A stretch of DNA of 42,544 nt. Source: Irineochytrium annulatum (lineage: Eukaryota > Chytridiomycota > Chytridiomycetes > Chytridiales > Chytridiaceae). Numbering within the stretch: the first letter of the stretch is position 1; each line of letters starts with the position of its first letter. Of this stretch, positions 1 through 13,844 are shown piece after piece. Below the pieces are notes generated by a model, which saw only the letters and a program-made list of their open reading frames with translations, was not told the DNA's origin and did no database searches. Where the stretch lies: NCBI GenBank assembly GCA_027600665.1, contig JADGJL010000105.1, forward strand, positions 1 to 42,544, written 5' to 3'. The translations under genes were made by a program, and so were the position numbers.

Positions 1-2003
<2,003 letters not shown>

Positions 2004-2039
2004 CGCGTCGGTCCTTCGTGGGAAGTAAGAGTAAGGCAA

Positions 2040-2697
2040 GATGATGCGACGACGGGAGTGTGAGGGCCACGCGGAAGCAGAAGCGTCCAGGTTGATATCC
2101 TATTAACTTAATGACCAAAACGAGAATCCCCGAGACTTCGGGAAACAGTTCCTCGCGGTTTCCAGTTCCAGCGGAAAATGCGCGCGAAAATCGGGGAATT
2201 GACTTTGTTCGCGTGACTTCCTGGCGTCCCCGACACCTTCCTGGCCCAAGACCGCGTCCTCCCCCCCACCCCACCGATGCGATCCTCTCATGCCCCCGCC
2301 CCGTCGTCTGAAGTGGTGTGGGAACGGAGGTTCTCACCTGTGCCTTCAACGACCAACGCAGCAGCGAGCCAGTCCCGTCGAGGTCCGGTGTCCCGCCCAC
2401 TCGCCGAGTGCGGTCCAGGACGGGCAGCAATAGGACGCTGACGCAGCTTCTCTGCAGTTATCTCGATGTCGGCTGTCAGAGTGATGTTGAAGGCGAAGGT
2501 GATCAAAAAGAACGAGATTCGGAGAAGGAGGACTCGACTTGGACGAGAGGTTGCAAATGCCGACACCAGCTGCGCAGACCCCGAACGTGACCGGAAACTT
2601 CTGTGGCCAGGTGGCTTGAGCTCGCACGAGATCGAAGCTCTGAAACGTAAATAAAGACACCAGGAATTTGACAGCGGCTTGCCTTCCCTTCATCGAA
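2040..2697. other. Divergent intergenic region
   Basis: This stretch separates the zinc-finger gene (-) from the coiled-coil/membrane gene (+) and must hold both promoters. Open frames cross it on both strands, but none has recognisable protein character or fits a splice model. I see no clear TATA box. Confidence 0.5.
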
Positions 2698-5449
2698 ATG
2701 GACATCCACAACAACACCCGCGCAGGCGCTGACCAACTCATCGACGACGGCCTTGGCGAGGAATTCGACGAGGATGAATACGAGGACGTCGAGGAGGATC
2801 CGGCATTCATGGACAATGTATACTGGCGAGATCGTATCCCGGACCTGGACTTCGACTCGGCTTCGATTGTGAGCCGTCGACTGACCCGGAAGAAATCAAA
2901 GCGGACGAGAAAGGCGACACCGCCGCTGGAGCTGGCTGAGATGCCGCCCTCGGCTCAACAAGTGATTTGTGCCGTCGCGACAACTGCAGCTGTGTCCACG
3001 ACGACCGTGATCCACGTGCATCACTATCATGAGGCACCTACGCCAGCGCCGGCTTCCACCAAGCCCGTCGTGAGTTGAATTCATCTGCTTTTATCCGGTA
3101 CCCTGTGCCGTTCTAATCATCGCCAAAACAGGAACTCGGCGACGCGTGGGTTGCTAAGGAAGAGGCCGAGCGCCACCGTCTCGAGGCCGAATGTGCCGCG
3201 AAAGAGCAACAGACGCGACTCCTCGAGGCGAGGCTTCGCGATCAGGAGGAAACCGAGCGTCAGCGTGTCAAAGTCCTGGAATCGACACGCGAACATCAGA
3301 TGTGGTTGGAGGGTAAGCTCCGCGACCAGGAGCGTCAGATCGAGGACTTGAAGTCCCGTCCAGTCGTCGTTACTGCCCCTGCATTGCAACCTGTCGCAGC
3401 CGCCGTCAACACGACCACAGTCATCCAGAATCACACGAGGGTCATGAACGTCACCTACGTCCAACCGCCCGTAACAATAGTTCAACCGCCCGCGCCGATT
3501 GCCGTCCTACCCGTCTCGGCGGCCGCATGCGGCGCCATCACTCCCCTGACTATCGCTGCCACAAGCATAAACTCTCGACCATCGTCCAATACCCCGACTC
3601 AACTTACAGCCTCACCCACCGCCAAACTTCTTATGAGCCCTTGGTCCTCTCCCTCTACCGCATCCCTCGAGTACCCGAACCCAGCCTATCGCCCTTCTCC
3701 GCCCGCAGCCCCCCCTCCCGCCGCCGCGCGACGCGCCACACCGGATGACCGACCCTCGACCGTCCGGTCCGACGCGACGCTCCTGACGCTCGAGGACACC
3801 GTGGACGAGGTGCTCGGCGAGAAGAGGGATGAGGGGAAGCCCGTCACGACGGCGGTCGCGCAGGAGAGAGCTAGCGATGTAGTCGGGAGCGACGCGTGGA
3901 GGGCTCGGAGAGTCGAGGAGATCATGGGCGGCGGGCACGGCGGCTCCACCGCCGCGGTTGGCGGGACGGGTGGATTGTTGGCCGCCGTCGGCCTCGGTGG
4001 CAAGAAGAAGAAGGGGGAGGCGGGAGACGGGGAGCCGACGCTCGCGAGCGACCTGTCGGCCGTGGGGAGGGTCCTTACGAGGTTTTTCCGGTACTTTAAT
4101 CTGGCGCGAGCGGTCGCGACGGCGGCCTACAGTGTCTACGGAGCTGTGGAGGGGTTGCATAAGTACGTCTTCAACTTTTCTTCGCAGGATTCTTCGATGT
4201 GATGTTAACCCGTGCTTGCGAACTAAATAGTGACGTCTTTAACGCCCTCTCCGCCCGGCCCCTCATGATTGCCCTCATCGTCTTCGCCCTCGTCGACCTC
4301 CTCGTGGCCTTCATAAAAGCCTTCCCAAGCCTCCCCTTTTGCTTCCCCTCCAAACGCCCCTCGACCACCCCCTCACGGGACCCCTACACTCGCATCTATT
4401 CCATCTGGGCCCTCATCGCCGACACCCAGCTCCTGACCGACCTCGCGCCCCTCCTCATCAACGTCATCCTAAAGATCTACTCATACCGCCTGTCCGAGGT
4501 GGCCGCCGACCCCCTCGCGGCCGACAGCATCCTCACCGTCCGCCTCAAAAGCTTGAATGACCTCTCCCACCCTGAATATCACAACCTCATCCTGCTCGCG
4601 CTCTTCGCGCTCGCGGTGTGCTACACGCTGCTGTATCACACCGCGCGCATCGCCAGGGTTTTGGTCGTAGAGAAGGGCGCGCCGGCGTTGGCGGCGCTGG
4701 TTGGGGTGAAGGCCGTGTTGTTGTTGTGGGATATGACGACAAATGGGCTGTTGCTTTATGAGACGCTGGTGTTCAAAGGGAGGAACATGTTCAGGGATGA
4801 TGCGATGGCGAGGGTCGTGCTGGCGGTCGTGATCCCGTCGCCCGTCGTCGCTTTGTGCACGAATGTAAGCATCTACTTCTTCTTTCCTGGCTGACGAACG
4901 CCTGTCCTTATTCATCAATGAAAACAGGTCATCCTCAACCTCCCCCTCCACTTCAACTTCCTCCGCATGCAGCTCCGGTCCCTCCTCCCCTCTCCATCCT
5001 CCACCAACACCGTCCCATTCACCCGCGTCCTCCGCGCGGCCCTACGCAAGACGTTCCACCCGCTCCTGATCGCCGCGTCGTCCTACAATATCTACATCCT
5101 GGCCGCCCTGTTCCTCATCCTCGCCAACCTCAACCTCCTTGATCCCACGGCGATCGACGTCGGGTTCCCCTTGCCTAGTCTGTTGCCGAATGGGACCGTG
5201 GCGCCGGCGGGGATGAATGGGACGGTTGTGAGCGTCAATGGGACGGCGGTAGAGCCGGCTTGTGATAGGCGCGGCGTGTTGACGGCCATGGTCGGGGTCA
5301 ACGTGGTTGCTAATTATGTGGTTGGCGCTGTGGCTGGGTTGGGGTATTGGTTGTTTGCGGTGATTGGGCCGGCGCTTGTGGGAGGGGCGAGGGGGGCGAG
5401 GTGGTTTAAGAGGAGGCTGGATGGGGCGCAGGGTAGGGAGAGGAGTTAG
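2698..5449 (+). CDS. Coiled-coil protein with about seven membrane segments, unknown family
   Basis: Four exons (2698-3069, 3132-4162, 4231-4864, 4928-5449) join in phase to give 852 residues. Order along the protein: an acidic head (EEFDEDEYEDVEED, about residues 23-36), a basic patch, a charged Glu/Arg/Gln coiled coil (about 125-190), a Pro/Ser/Thr-rich linker, then from about residue 475 roughly seven hydrophobic segments. Examples are LMIALIVFALVDLLVAFI, LILLALFALAVCYTLLY, IYILAALFLILANLNLL and VVANYVVGAVAGLGYWLF. The 68-nt intron at 4163-4230 is what fuses soluble and membrane halves; without it the first ORF stops at 4202. NGT sequons lie in the loop before the last helix, suggesting that side is lumenal or extracellular. 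I do not recognise the family and assign no function. Confidence 0.75.
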
Positions 5450-5755
5450 ATGCGAATCCCTTTTACATGAACATTTGATGGCTCTTGTCAATGCCAAGTG
5501 TGTTTTGATGAAACTTTCCGATAGCTCCAAATATGCAGTGTTTTTCACCTCCCTTTCCCATTTTCACATAATGACGGACTATTAATCACTTCTCTTCACT
5601 GCATGCTCGATTATAGACAATCATTGTTATTTAAAATACAACGTCGACATGCATAACCACTACCCGCATCTTGACGTATTCCCCCACCTGGTGTGTGCCT
5701 ACTCTCTTCTAGTCCTCACTTACGCACCCCTGCACCCGCCGACTGAACCCAACCT
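5450..5755. other. Convergent 3' intergenic region
   Basis: This AT-richer gap lies between two genes that converge here (the coiled-coil/membrane gene and DPM2). It should contain both 3' UTRs. No further gene is seen. Confidence 0.5.
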
Positions 5756-6197
5756 CTACGTCTTCTTCTTCTTGCTCCCCGACTTCATGAGCACGAACGA
5801 GATAAAGCCCCCAATCAACGTCACGCCCACGACCAAGAGCAAGACGGGGATCATGATGGCGTACTCTCTCGGAGGGAAGTATCCTTGAATGGCGTTCGAG
5901 TCGTCGAGGAAAGGCTGGATGATGGTAAGACAAAGATCACACAACAAAGGATAATTCAACAAGAATAGAGTCGAAGGACTGAAAGAGGAAAAAAAAGAAT
6001 CTGGAAAACCAAGGATGTTAAAAGCTTACCAAGATCAATGCCCACAAGGTGTAGTATGCGAAGACGAAGACGCTCACGGCCATTAGGCCCGCGCCTACGA
6101 TGCGGTCGGAGGTCGCCTAAAAAGAATCCATCAACAGGGCAACTTCAGCATCCTCAATGCAAAGTGATGAACAAGGTTCGTGGGAGGATCTCACCAT
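5756..6197 (-). CDS. DPM2: Dolichol-phosphate mannosyltransferase subunit 2 (DPM2)
   Basis: DPM2 is the small ER-membrane subunit that stabilises the dolichol-phosphate-mannose synthase, which supplies mannose for GPI anchors, N-glycans and O-mannosylation. Exons: 6197-6195 (the ATG alone), 6116-6030 and 5914-5756, giving 82 residues; human DPM2 has 84. The spliced protein starts MATSDRIVGAGLMAVSVFVF, followed by FAYYTLWALIL, PFLDD, YFPPREYAIMIP, a second hydrophobic helix (VLLLVVGVTLIGGFISFVLM) and a Lys-rich tail ending KKKKT. This is the two-helix hairpin layout of the family. The first intron begins directly after the start codon (ATG|GTGAG), and the start is fixed by the match of residues 2-12 to the known N-terminus. 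Confidence 0.93.
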
Positions 6198-6763
6198 GTC
6201 CGCTCGTCAAAACGCGGGATTACACGTTGGCGGCTTGTGCATGAACTGTTAAGCATCTTCTCTCTTGTGATTTTAGTGCGTGCGAGGCGTTGGATGACAA
6301 GCTCAGCGAAATCGCCAACGCAATCGGCAAGAAGAAATTATATTAATATACACTGAGATGTAGACTTTCGACCACGAATCGAACGCGAGCGGATGCGGCG
6401 GCCACAACTGCAACCAGTGTCATCCAATTCCCTGCTCCCACAGGTTTTAAGACGGGAACGCATTCCATCCCCAGGTCGCTCTCAGACCTGCTCCGCCGTC
6501 ATTCGTCACCTCATTGAGATTCTGCGTCAACAGGATTTTGGTGACTCCCGCAATGCCGCTTCATCGCCAACACTTACGGTTGGAGCAAAGAAGGTAGGAA
6601 TTGGGGATCGTGCCTCATCGAGATGACGACCAATGGAAGTGTAGTGGTCCCACAACTTGAGGGCGGAAAGTCCATGAATAGCGTAAAATGCTGATTATAT
6701 TATTGAATAAAGTGAACAGGACTGTAAACTCAGCTAGTGAAAACGGCAGCAAACATATGGGCC
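6198..6763. other. Intergenic region between DPM2 and CFAP61
   Basis: Both flanking genes are on the minus strand, so this holds the DPM2 promoter and the CFAP61 3' UTR. If the last CFAP61 intron is not removed, that gene extends to 6730. No other gene is visible. Confidence 0.5.
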
Positions 6764-9700
6764 TCAAGGGAAGCTTTTGAAGACCTGTCAGCAGCAAAGT
6801 ATGGGTTGTTAATTTTCACCGATCCATAAAGTGAACCCACTTGTGTCGACTCGAGGAACGAGAAGACCTCATCGTCCATCGCAGGCTTGACGTCGGACTT
6901 CGTGAACTTCCGGTACATGCCTTCGCGCTCGTCATCATCAATCTACAAAAATTAAAGGGTCGGTATAAGGAAAGTTGGTACCGTCAAATTCAGAGCTCCA
7001 GTATCGACCAGCGTAGAGGTGATCTCTGCTATCGGCGCGCTCTGCGACTTCAGAATATCTTGCCGCGTCCGTGTAACGAAGTCAATGAACCGGTCGTGGA
7101 ATATCGGTAATGCCCACGTCTCACTCAAGAAGCTAAATTTATTATAAGTAAAGGTCCGTCGGAAAAGGAAGCAAGCCAGGCAAATGGAGTACCTGACGAA
7201 ATCCGGAATGATGCCTTCGTCGAATCTCGCGACTAAGCGGTTAAGGTATTTCTCGTGCAGCATGTAGAGGCAGCAGTAATTCTCGTATGGGATTGGCCGC
7301 AAGCCCAAGTATGTCAGCGACCGGATGTAGCCGTTGGGATCAACGTGGATTCGGAAGTAGCCGAGGGTCTCATCGTCTATTACTAGGTCACGTCCCTATA
7401 GCAGGTGCGCATTTGATAAGGCTTCATTGAGAGAATACGTGGTTACGTACGTAGTCTGGCTTCTGCTGTCGAAGCTCTAGGGTTTGTCCTGGAAGTCGAG
7501 GCTCGTCAAAATGGAAGTAGTGGAGTCCTCCCGGCATCTTTCCATAAATTTTCTTTGCCGCTTTGAACTTCAACAAGGGTCCGTTATCATCAAGATCCAG
7601 CGCTGGCGCTAGAGGATCTATCAGGGGGAGAATGATTTCGGCCATCTACACAATGTCTTAACATGCAATGTCAACGAATGTGTTTGTACCTTCTCGCCGA
7701 CCTGGCGGGAGTCGTAATACACATGAGACCATCGTGTCCTGTATTTGCTCGAATACTTTGTTATGCTTCCGGCGGCGTAGCTGGAGGGGGGTCAAGACAT
7801 TGGCGAGACGGCAAAATAGGAAAGAATAGAAGCGCACATATACGGGTCCTGCGTCCGAAAGTACTTGTCGACGACCAACCTCCCGTCAAATACGAGACAG
7901 CTGTCATTGATGGACTTGAACGTATCCGGGTCGACGGACTTCTCGTCACAAAAGACAAGAAGCTCAACAGATTTCAGGTCCAAGTCCACCTTCGTTTCTC
8001 GGTTCTACAAAACGTAAATAAGGAAAGCGTCCGGCCCATTAAATCCGGTATGCACGCACCCGTATGCTGACGCCGCTAATGCTATTGAGACTTGCTTCCC
8101 ATGTAGCGAGCCTAAACCCATCGAAAACTTTGACTCGCAATGCCTCCAGCTGCGCGTTTATCTGCAGCCGCGTTAAACCAAATTGTTGATTTGACAAATA
8201 CCTTTTGCTGTACGAGCGCGTTATCAAAGCAACCCGAGGCATGCCGCGAAGGCGGCATGACCAAGGCGATCCACTGCGGCGGAACGCCCTTCGAAATCAA
8301 TGCTGATGAAAATGTCATTTCAAACGTTATGGTGCTCGCTCTTACTTTGGACAGTGGTGTAGGCTTGAATGTCTCTGCCATACCTGCAAAACGCCGTAGA
8401 TTAACATACAGAGCATAACCACATACAAAGCTCTTACACGACCGCAAAGGCGCTGTCATTAGTGTTCCGCCGAGCAAGCTTCGCGATATTGAACTCCAGT
8501 ACCTCGTAGTCTCTGACGCTCAGGTTGCATACCCCCTGAAGCGCCGCGAGTTCCTCGGAATGGTTTGAGGCGAAGAACTGGATGCCGGGGGTTAAAAACA
8601 AGTAGTCGTACCTTCGAACCCAGAAAATGTCAGTGACAGTGGACAAGGAGGCTCGGACTTACGGGACGAAGGCGCCGTTGCTCAACTTCACCCGCTTCAA
8701 AACCCTGTCGAACTCCGTTGTCGTCGCCTTAATCACCTGCACATAGTGATCAAGCCCCATTTGCTTCAGTCTGATGGAGGTTAGGGCCTGGATATAGTAT
8801 AGCGAGGACACTAACTCATTTGAAGAATAACAAAGAGAACTCGCGAACGTCGACTCGTTCGGCACCGGTGGAGCGCCCGTGCTCGATATCAAAGTGATGT
8901 TCGGGAAATGAAGATGAGGGCTCTAGCTTCTCCGTTAAAAAAAGCCAAACCTTTTCCGACAAGCATCATACTTACATATACCAATTTCTCTAAGAAGGAC
9001 AAGCCGGCATCCGATCCGCCGACGACGATTATTCTAGTGTTTACTACAAGCTGCCAACAAAGGATATTTATAATTGTTCGCCCCACATACAAATTACCTT
9101 TTGTTCAAAGAGGGTTGATGGAGTCAAGATTTGGAGATTAAAGGGGAGGATCGGTGCAACGGGAGTATCGTCTCTCAGCCCGTCTTTAAATACAATCCTT
9201 TGTCAAGCGTCAGTGTTTCCGACGTCCATAACTAACTTACTGTCTTCGCCGTTTTACGGGGATAAGCTCTTTTGCACATAGCCGCCTCGTTGCAGGATCA
9301 ATCCGGGTAGATTCGTCGACGGCGTACAGTATGCAGGGGATGCCCGCCATCCGAAGAATTTCCTGTGACATAAGCGTTATTAAACATAACACCTGAAGCT
9401 AAGTGAGGAAGAACAAACCTCGAAGAACCATTTGGCTTGGTGTGAGAATATTGGGTTGATCACCATGTGTTTAAGCATCACCGGCCCGTCAAGCTTTGAA
9501 ATTCTCAAGCTCATGAACTCTTCAATGTTGAACTGGTCTGAGAGGTTTGCTGGGTTGGGGTACTTTTCGAGAATGGCGATGCCGACCACCTGCCCGGCGC
9601 TTTCGGCGATGAAGGAGCTGAACGCTTTATTTGTACAAGTAAGATGCAAAGTACATAAAGTAAACGAAGGATCTCACGTGGGGTCGCCTTGACTTCCCCG

Positions 9701-11581
9701 GCGAGGTCCTCCAACGAGTGATGATATTTGGTCATAATCTCCACATCCATAGGGAGCCCCTTCACCAAATCACCAACGGCGTCCGTATCTCGAGTCCGTC
9801 CACTCTTGATAGTAATGAGCTCGCTAATGCCGAACCGGTTCGCGATGTAGAGGCAATTTCTGTTTTACACACCAAAACAAATGAACAAGACCTCGCATTA
9901 GCCCCGCGCGGAGAATAGGCAGTGTGCAAACGTACGAGCCAGCCTTGCCAGGTCTCGCTGGGATAGAGATGAAGCTCCTGAAGAGCGGGATTTCGGGTAG
10001 GGTCGTCGAGACTGTTACGACGCAGAAATCCCTATCCGGGTAGAGGACGAAGGCCGCCTTGACAAACTCAATAGCCTGGTTCGCGTACGCGTCCTCGATG
10101 CACAGGAGACTGATGCAAAAGATGTTGGGCTGCTCCCTCAACGCCTTGGCCGCAGCGATCGCGGCTTGTTGCGCCGCTACGGCAGCGGAGACTTTGGCAG
10201 CCGCCTGCGCTGCCGGTGTCATTGCCTCTAACGCCGCCCGTATTGGGTCCGCCTTCAGCTGCTGCGCGTAATTTGAGGCCGTCTCGTCGGCCTCCTGCGG
10301 CAGATCACCGCCCTCCGCCTCTGCCAGTAAATCAGGTGGTACCTCTAAACACAGAGGGTGTTACAGCAAGCACAAGCATGAAGTAACTGCACCTTTTACA
10401 AGGTTATCGAACGGGTCAAGATAGAAATTCTTGGTGAGAACATCTTGATCAACGTCCTTCGTCAGGCTCATAAACCCCACAACAACCCCGTCCGCCTCAG
10501 CAACTAGCGTTTTGCTCGCCTCGTTCTTCGACTCCAGCAGCTCGGCGAGGTAATGGTCAGCGTTTCTGTCTTGTAAAAGCTGCCAAGAAAATGAAGGTCA
10601 GAAATGCGCCGAGAGTCCACAAATGTGCCGCAATCGGAAAACTTTCTCAACTACGAACGTTTTGCCGCTTGAACATTGGCGTTAGATCGTCACAATCCTC
10701 CACACGGGCTCTGCGGACTTTAAGCGGCGGTGCGACGTCCCGACGATTGCTCACATACAAGTTGAACGGAGACGTCACGGGCTGCTTCATATTGATCTCA
10801 TTAAAGTAACGCGTCCCCTGGTCTCCGCCGATATGCCGTGGTTTCCTCTTCACGACATGCTTTATCGTCTTAGCGCCAACGCCGTGCCCATCCTTTTCGT
10901 TCGCGGCGTCTGCTGCAGCGGCATGACCCTTCGACAACGACAGCGGCGCAAACAATGTCAGCGGCTCCGGCAAAAGGTAGCAGATGTTCTTCAAGGATGG
11001 AAGTAGGTTAAAAGTGGCTGCCAAAGCCGCGTCCAGAAATTGAAGCTGCTGATCCTGCGCGGCGACAAAGAACGACAGAAACTTTGAAGAATGGATCTGC
11101 ATAACCCTCCACGTTAATGACCCGTGGATTTAAAGGTCGAACTATAGTTTGTCGTACATGAACGTCCTTGCACTCGTATCTCAGCCTCAGCCACGTTTCC
11201 CAGTTCCCGCACGATATCGGCGCGTCAACCTGCCCATCGACGGCCTCATTGGCATCCAGAATTGGAGGTGGTCCATTGGAGAACGCGCAGAAGCCCACCA
11301 CCGTGGAATCACCGAGGTCCGTAGCAACCAGGCTCAGAGGAGAGACGTCTCTGTTAAAAAGTTCATGATATAGGCATGCAGTGAACTTGCTTAACGAACA
11401 TAAGAGCAGCCACGTCGGAGTAGTCCCCATATCGCTTTCTAAGAACCGTCGACACCAGAAGGTCCGGCTCGTTCTCGTCCTTAGTCAGCAGGTGAATCCG
11501 CTTCACATCCCGGGGCTCCGCGCGCCGGATCGTAAGGGCCGGCGGCGGGGCTGGCACGGGGACGTTAGGGACTGTGGACAT
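6764..11581 (-). CDS. CFAP61: Cilia- and flagella-associated protein 61 (CFAP61)
   Basis: CFAP61 belongs to the calmodulin- and spoke-associated complex at the base of axonemal radial spokes and is needed for normal flagellar beating. I can thread 22 exons in phase, giving 1230 residues against about 1237 in human: 11581-11400, 11350-11158, 11096-10659, 10579-10393, 10344-9936, 9859-9678, 9624-9419, 9362-9241, 9197-9098, 9050-8976, 8922-8663, 8611-8438, 8383-8346, 8302-8202, 8161-8060, 8004-7844, 7780-7690, 7645-7451, 7395-7193, 7132-6982, 6942-6841, 6784-6764. Family landmarks are VRRARVEDCDDL, FCISLLCIEDAYANQAIEFV, PVKRRRQIVF, a nucleotide-binding-like VNTRIIVVGGSDAG (about residue 675), PYDYLFLTPG, NDSCLVFDGRLVVD and LPIFHDRFIDF. 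The N-terminal third is acetyltransferase-like in this family. Least certain are the first donor (GTTCGT) and the last intron. Confidence 0.93.
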
Positions 11582-12555
11582 GAAGCGGCTTGGAAGGGTC
11601 GTCAAAGTACGAGCTGAAGAACTCCGCCAGGCGTGATGATCGTCGCCGCGTCCGCCAACGTTGCGCTGGACACGGCGTTGAAGGCAGGCTTTGTACGCTC
11701 GCTCCATACGACACCGTCGGATTGGTCATAACTACAATCAACGAGACAGGCTTGCGGCGTAAGCCCTTCCGCAATCGGAGAATGGGTGATTCCGTGCACT
11801 CCACGACGGAAAATCATCGGGCTACTACCATGCGGTAGTCCTAATGAAGACGCGATGCTATCCTCCGTCTTGTGCGTCTGAAGGGCCCAAATTTGCATAT
11901 CACGGTGACTATTACCTACTACTATCGTGGAGGATTTAGAGTGGCTGCTAGTAATCGTACTCGGGCTCGAGAATAACAAGTTTAACAGTCAAACTTATTC
12001 ACGCTTTTATCAAATTACTCTCCAGTCAAAACGAATAAATAGAATGTCAGGTAGATGATGTCGGCAATTAGCGTGTGACTTGGAAAAGAAAGGGGTAAGA
12101 CGAGAGATGAGAGCAACGCACAAGGCTCCCAACGTAAGAGGACTTGAAAACAAAGCAAATGAGACCATAGACTAGAACAAATCAATCAAAACTGAGAAAC
12201 ATGCATATCTTCTTTCTACATCAACGATTTTGCAAAAAATCAGAGAAGAATTAAGCAAAGAAGCAACGAAGTGAGGAGAGAAGATTGGACGAGCTACTCT
12301 CACGTTCACGTTCAGTTCAACCCGTCAAAATGAAAAACAAGCTAAGAGGATTACAATAAAATGCATGAAGGCAAAACAACGCAAACCAACCCAATGTATC
12401 CATCTTCCAGAGAATCTCCCGTTTATCATCGACACCAGCATACAACCCAAAAAAATCACGTCAAGCAAAGGCAGCCCCGCATCGTCTAAACCCGCCCAAC
12501 GCAATGACATCCAGCCCACAAAAAACAGCCCAGCATCTCTACGTGTTTAGCTGCC
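11582..12555. other. Intergenic region upstream of CFAP61
   Basis: This lies between the CFAP61 start and the 3' end of the PQ-loop gene, both minus strand. A minus-strand open frame of about 125 codons (11979-11602) overlaps the CFAP61 upstream region but starts at a non-ATG codon and resembles nothing known. The part 12000-12550 is A-rich on the plus strand with no coding signal. Confidence 0.45.
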
Positions 12556-13844
12556 CTATATATTCTCCCACTTCAACTGCCCAAACTCCCTAGCCTGCGC
12601 CAAAATCTTTAAATCCATTGCCAGAACCCCGATGCTCCCCACGACATAGGGCAAATCCGCCCTGATAAAGCCCAACGGATCATCCGCGGCCGTAGTCCGG
12701 AGCAGTATCGAGACGCCATACGACAGGTTGCCTGCGAGCGTGAAGATGAACAGGCCCAGGGAGAGGCCCTCGACGGACCTGTTGCGCTCGTTCTCCCGGA
12801 TTTGTGGGATGCGCGCGTAGAAGTAGAGCAGGCCGCAGACCCACGCTGCCGCCGAGCCGATAGTGACGAATATGGGGCTGATGGGGGCGCGGGCGTCGCA
12901 GAGGGCGGCAGTGGTGGTGAGGATGGCCGTTGCGGCGACGGCGACGGGGGTGGAAGGTAGAGGAAGAGCCGTTACGGTGGAGGCAGCCAGGGCAACGGTG
13001 GCGACAGCGGCGGCGACCGGGGACGGGGAGCGGACGCCGGCGGTACGCTGAGAAATTGGCGCGGCGTCGGTGAGAGAGGAGGACGAGACGAGGGTGGATG
13101 TGTCGTCGTCGTTATCGGTTTTGCGAAGCGAAGAGGAGGATGAGGACGTATTGGGCGGGGAGGAGTCCCGGCGCTTCCTAGCAGACGGCGTGTCAAGGTC
13201 CGACGAAGCAGCGGGGTGGCCGCGTCCCGAGCTGCCACCAAGAAGCGGCGACCGCTCGCCGGTCTCCCCAGAAAACCACCGCGCGCACGCGTTCCTCAAG
13301 TACGTGTACCAAACAAACTGCCCAATGATAACGAGGTCGACGATGTTGAAGTAGACCGCGACGAAGAGCTGTGTCGGGAGCTGGTTCGTCAGGACGGTCC
13401 CTAGTAGGTTTGCAAGGTCGCCGACGGCCCATATGAGGATAAGTCCTGCGGAAAGACCCTCGACCGACCCGCGGCGGAAGTTCATCCAGATTTGCGGAAA
13501 GAGGGCGACGATGTAGCATAACAGGGATAGCAATCCGGATATAAAGGACGTCAACTCTATCGGCGTATGGATACAGTCGCCAAAGTACGTGCCGATGCTG
13601 CCCGACAGAGGAAAGTCAGTATCCTGGTGCCAAAAAGGACGAGGGGGCCAGTAACCAGTAAGCGCGGCGTTGGTGACCATCGGTGGCCTTATCGCGCCGC
13701 CACTTCAGTCTCGCCCGTCAACGATGCTACTCACAATTGAATGTACGGGTAGCCATCAATTTCCGCCGGGTCACACACGCACTGCAGCGTCCCCGACGAA
13801 GCAAACGGCATCATGGCCGGCGTGGTCATGTTGAGTAGGTCCAT
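12556..13844 (-). CDS. PQ-loop transporter, YPQ/PQLC2-like (vacuolar cationic amino acid exporter)
   Basis: Two exons, 13844-13735 and 13597-12556, give 383 residues. The family (yeast Ypq1-3, human PQLC2/SLC66A1) exports cationic amino acids from the vacuole or lysosome. Exon 1 supplies the typical N-terminus with QCVCDP and DGYPYIQ; splicing creates YIQFIGTYFGDC. An ATG at 13680 in the frame of exon 2 lies inside the intron and is not the likely start. PQ-loop 1 is ALFPQIWMNFRRGSVEGLSAG and PQ-loop 2 is ARIPQIRENERNRSVEGLSLG, each followed by hydrophobic helices, about seven in all. Between the two repeats is a Ser/Asp/Ala-rich insert of roughly 100 residues that makes the protein longer than Ypq1 (about 308). 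Substrate is inferred from the family only. Confidence 0.87.

Noticed and set aside
6361..6400. Possible tRNA T-loop (TTCGATTC on the minus strand)
   Set aside because: The flanking bases do not form a T-stem, and no acceptor, D or anticodon arm can be folded around it.
11602..11979. Minus-strand frame of about 125 codons just upstream of CFAP61
   Set aside because: It starts at a non-ATG codon, overlaps the likely CFAP61 5' UTR in another frame and resembles no family. CFAP61 already has a plausible N-terminus at 11581.
13678..13680. ATG at 13680 as start of the PQ-loop gene
   Set aside because: It lies in the intron of the model whose first exon (13844-13735) restores the family-typical DGYPYIQ..GDC sequence.
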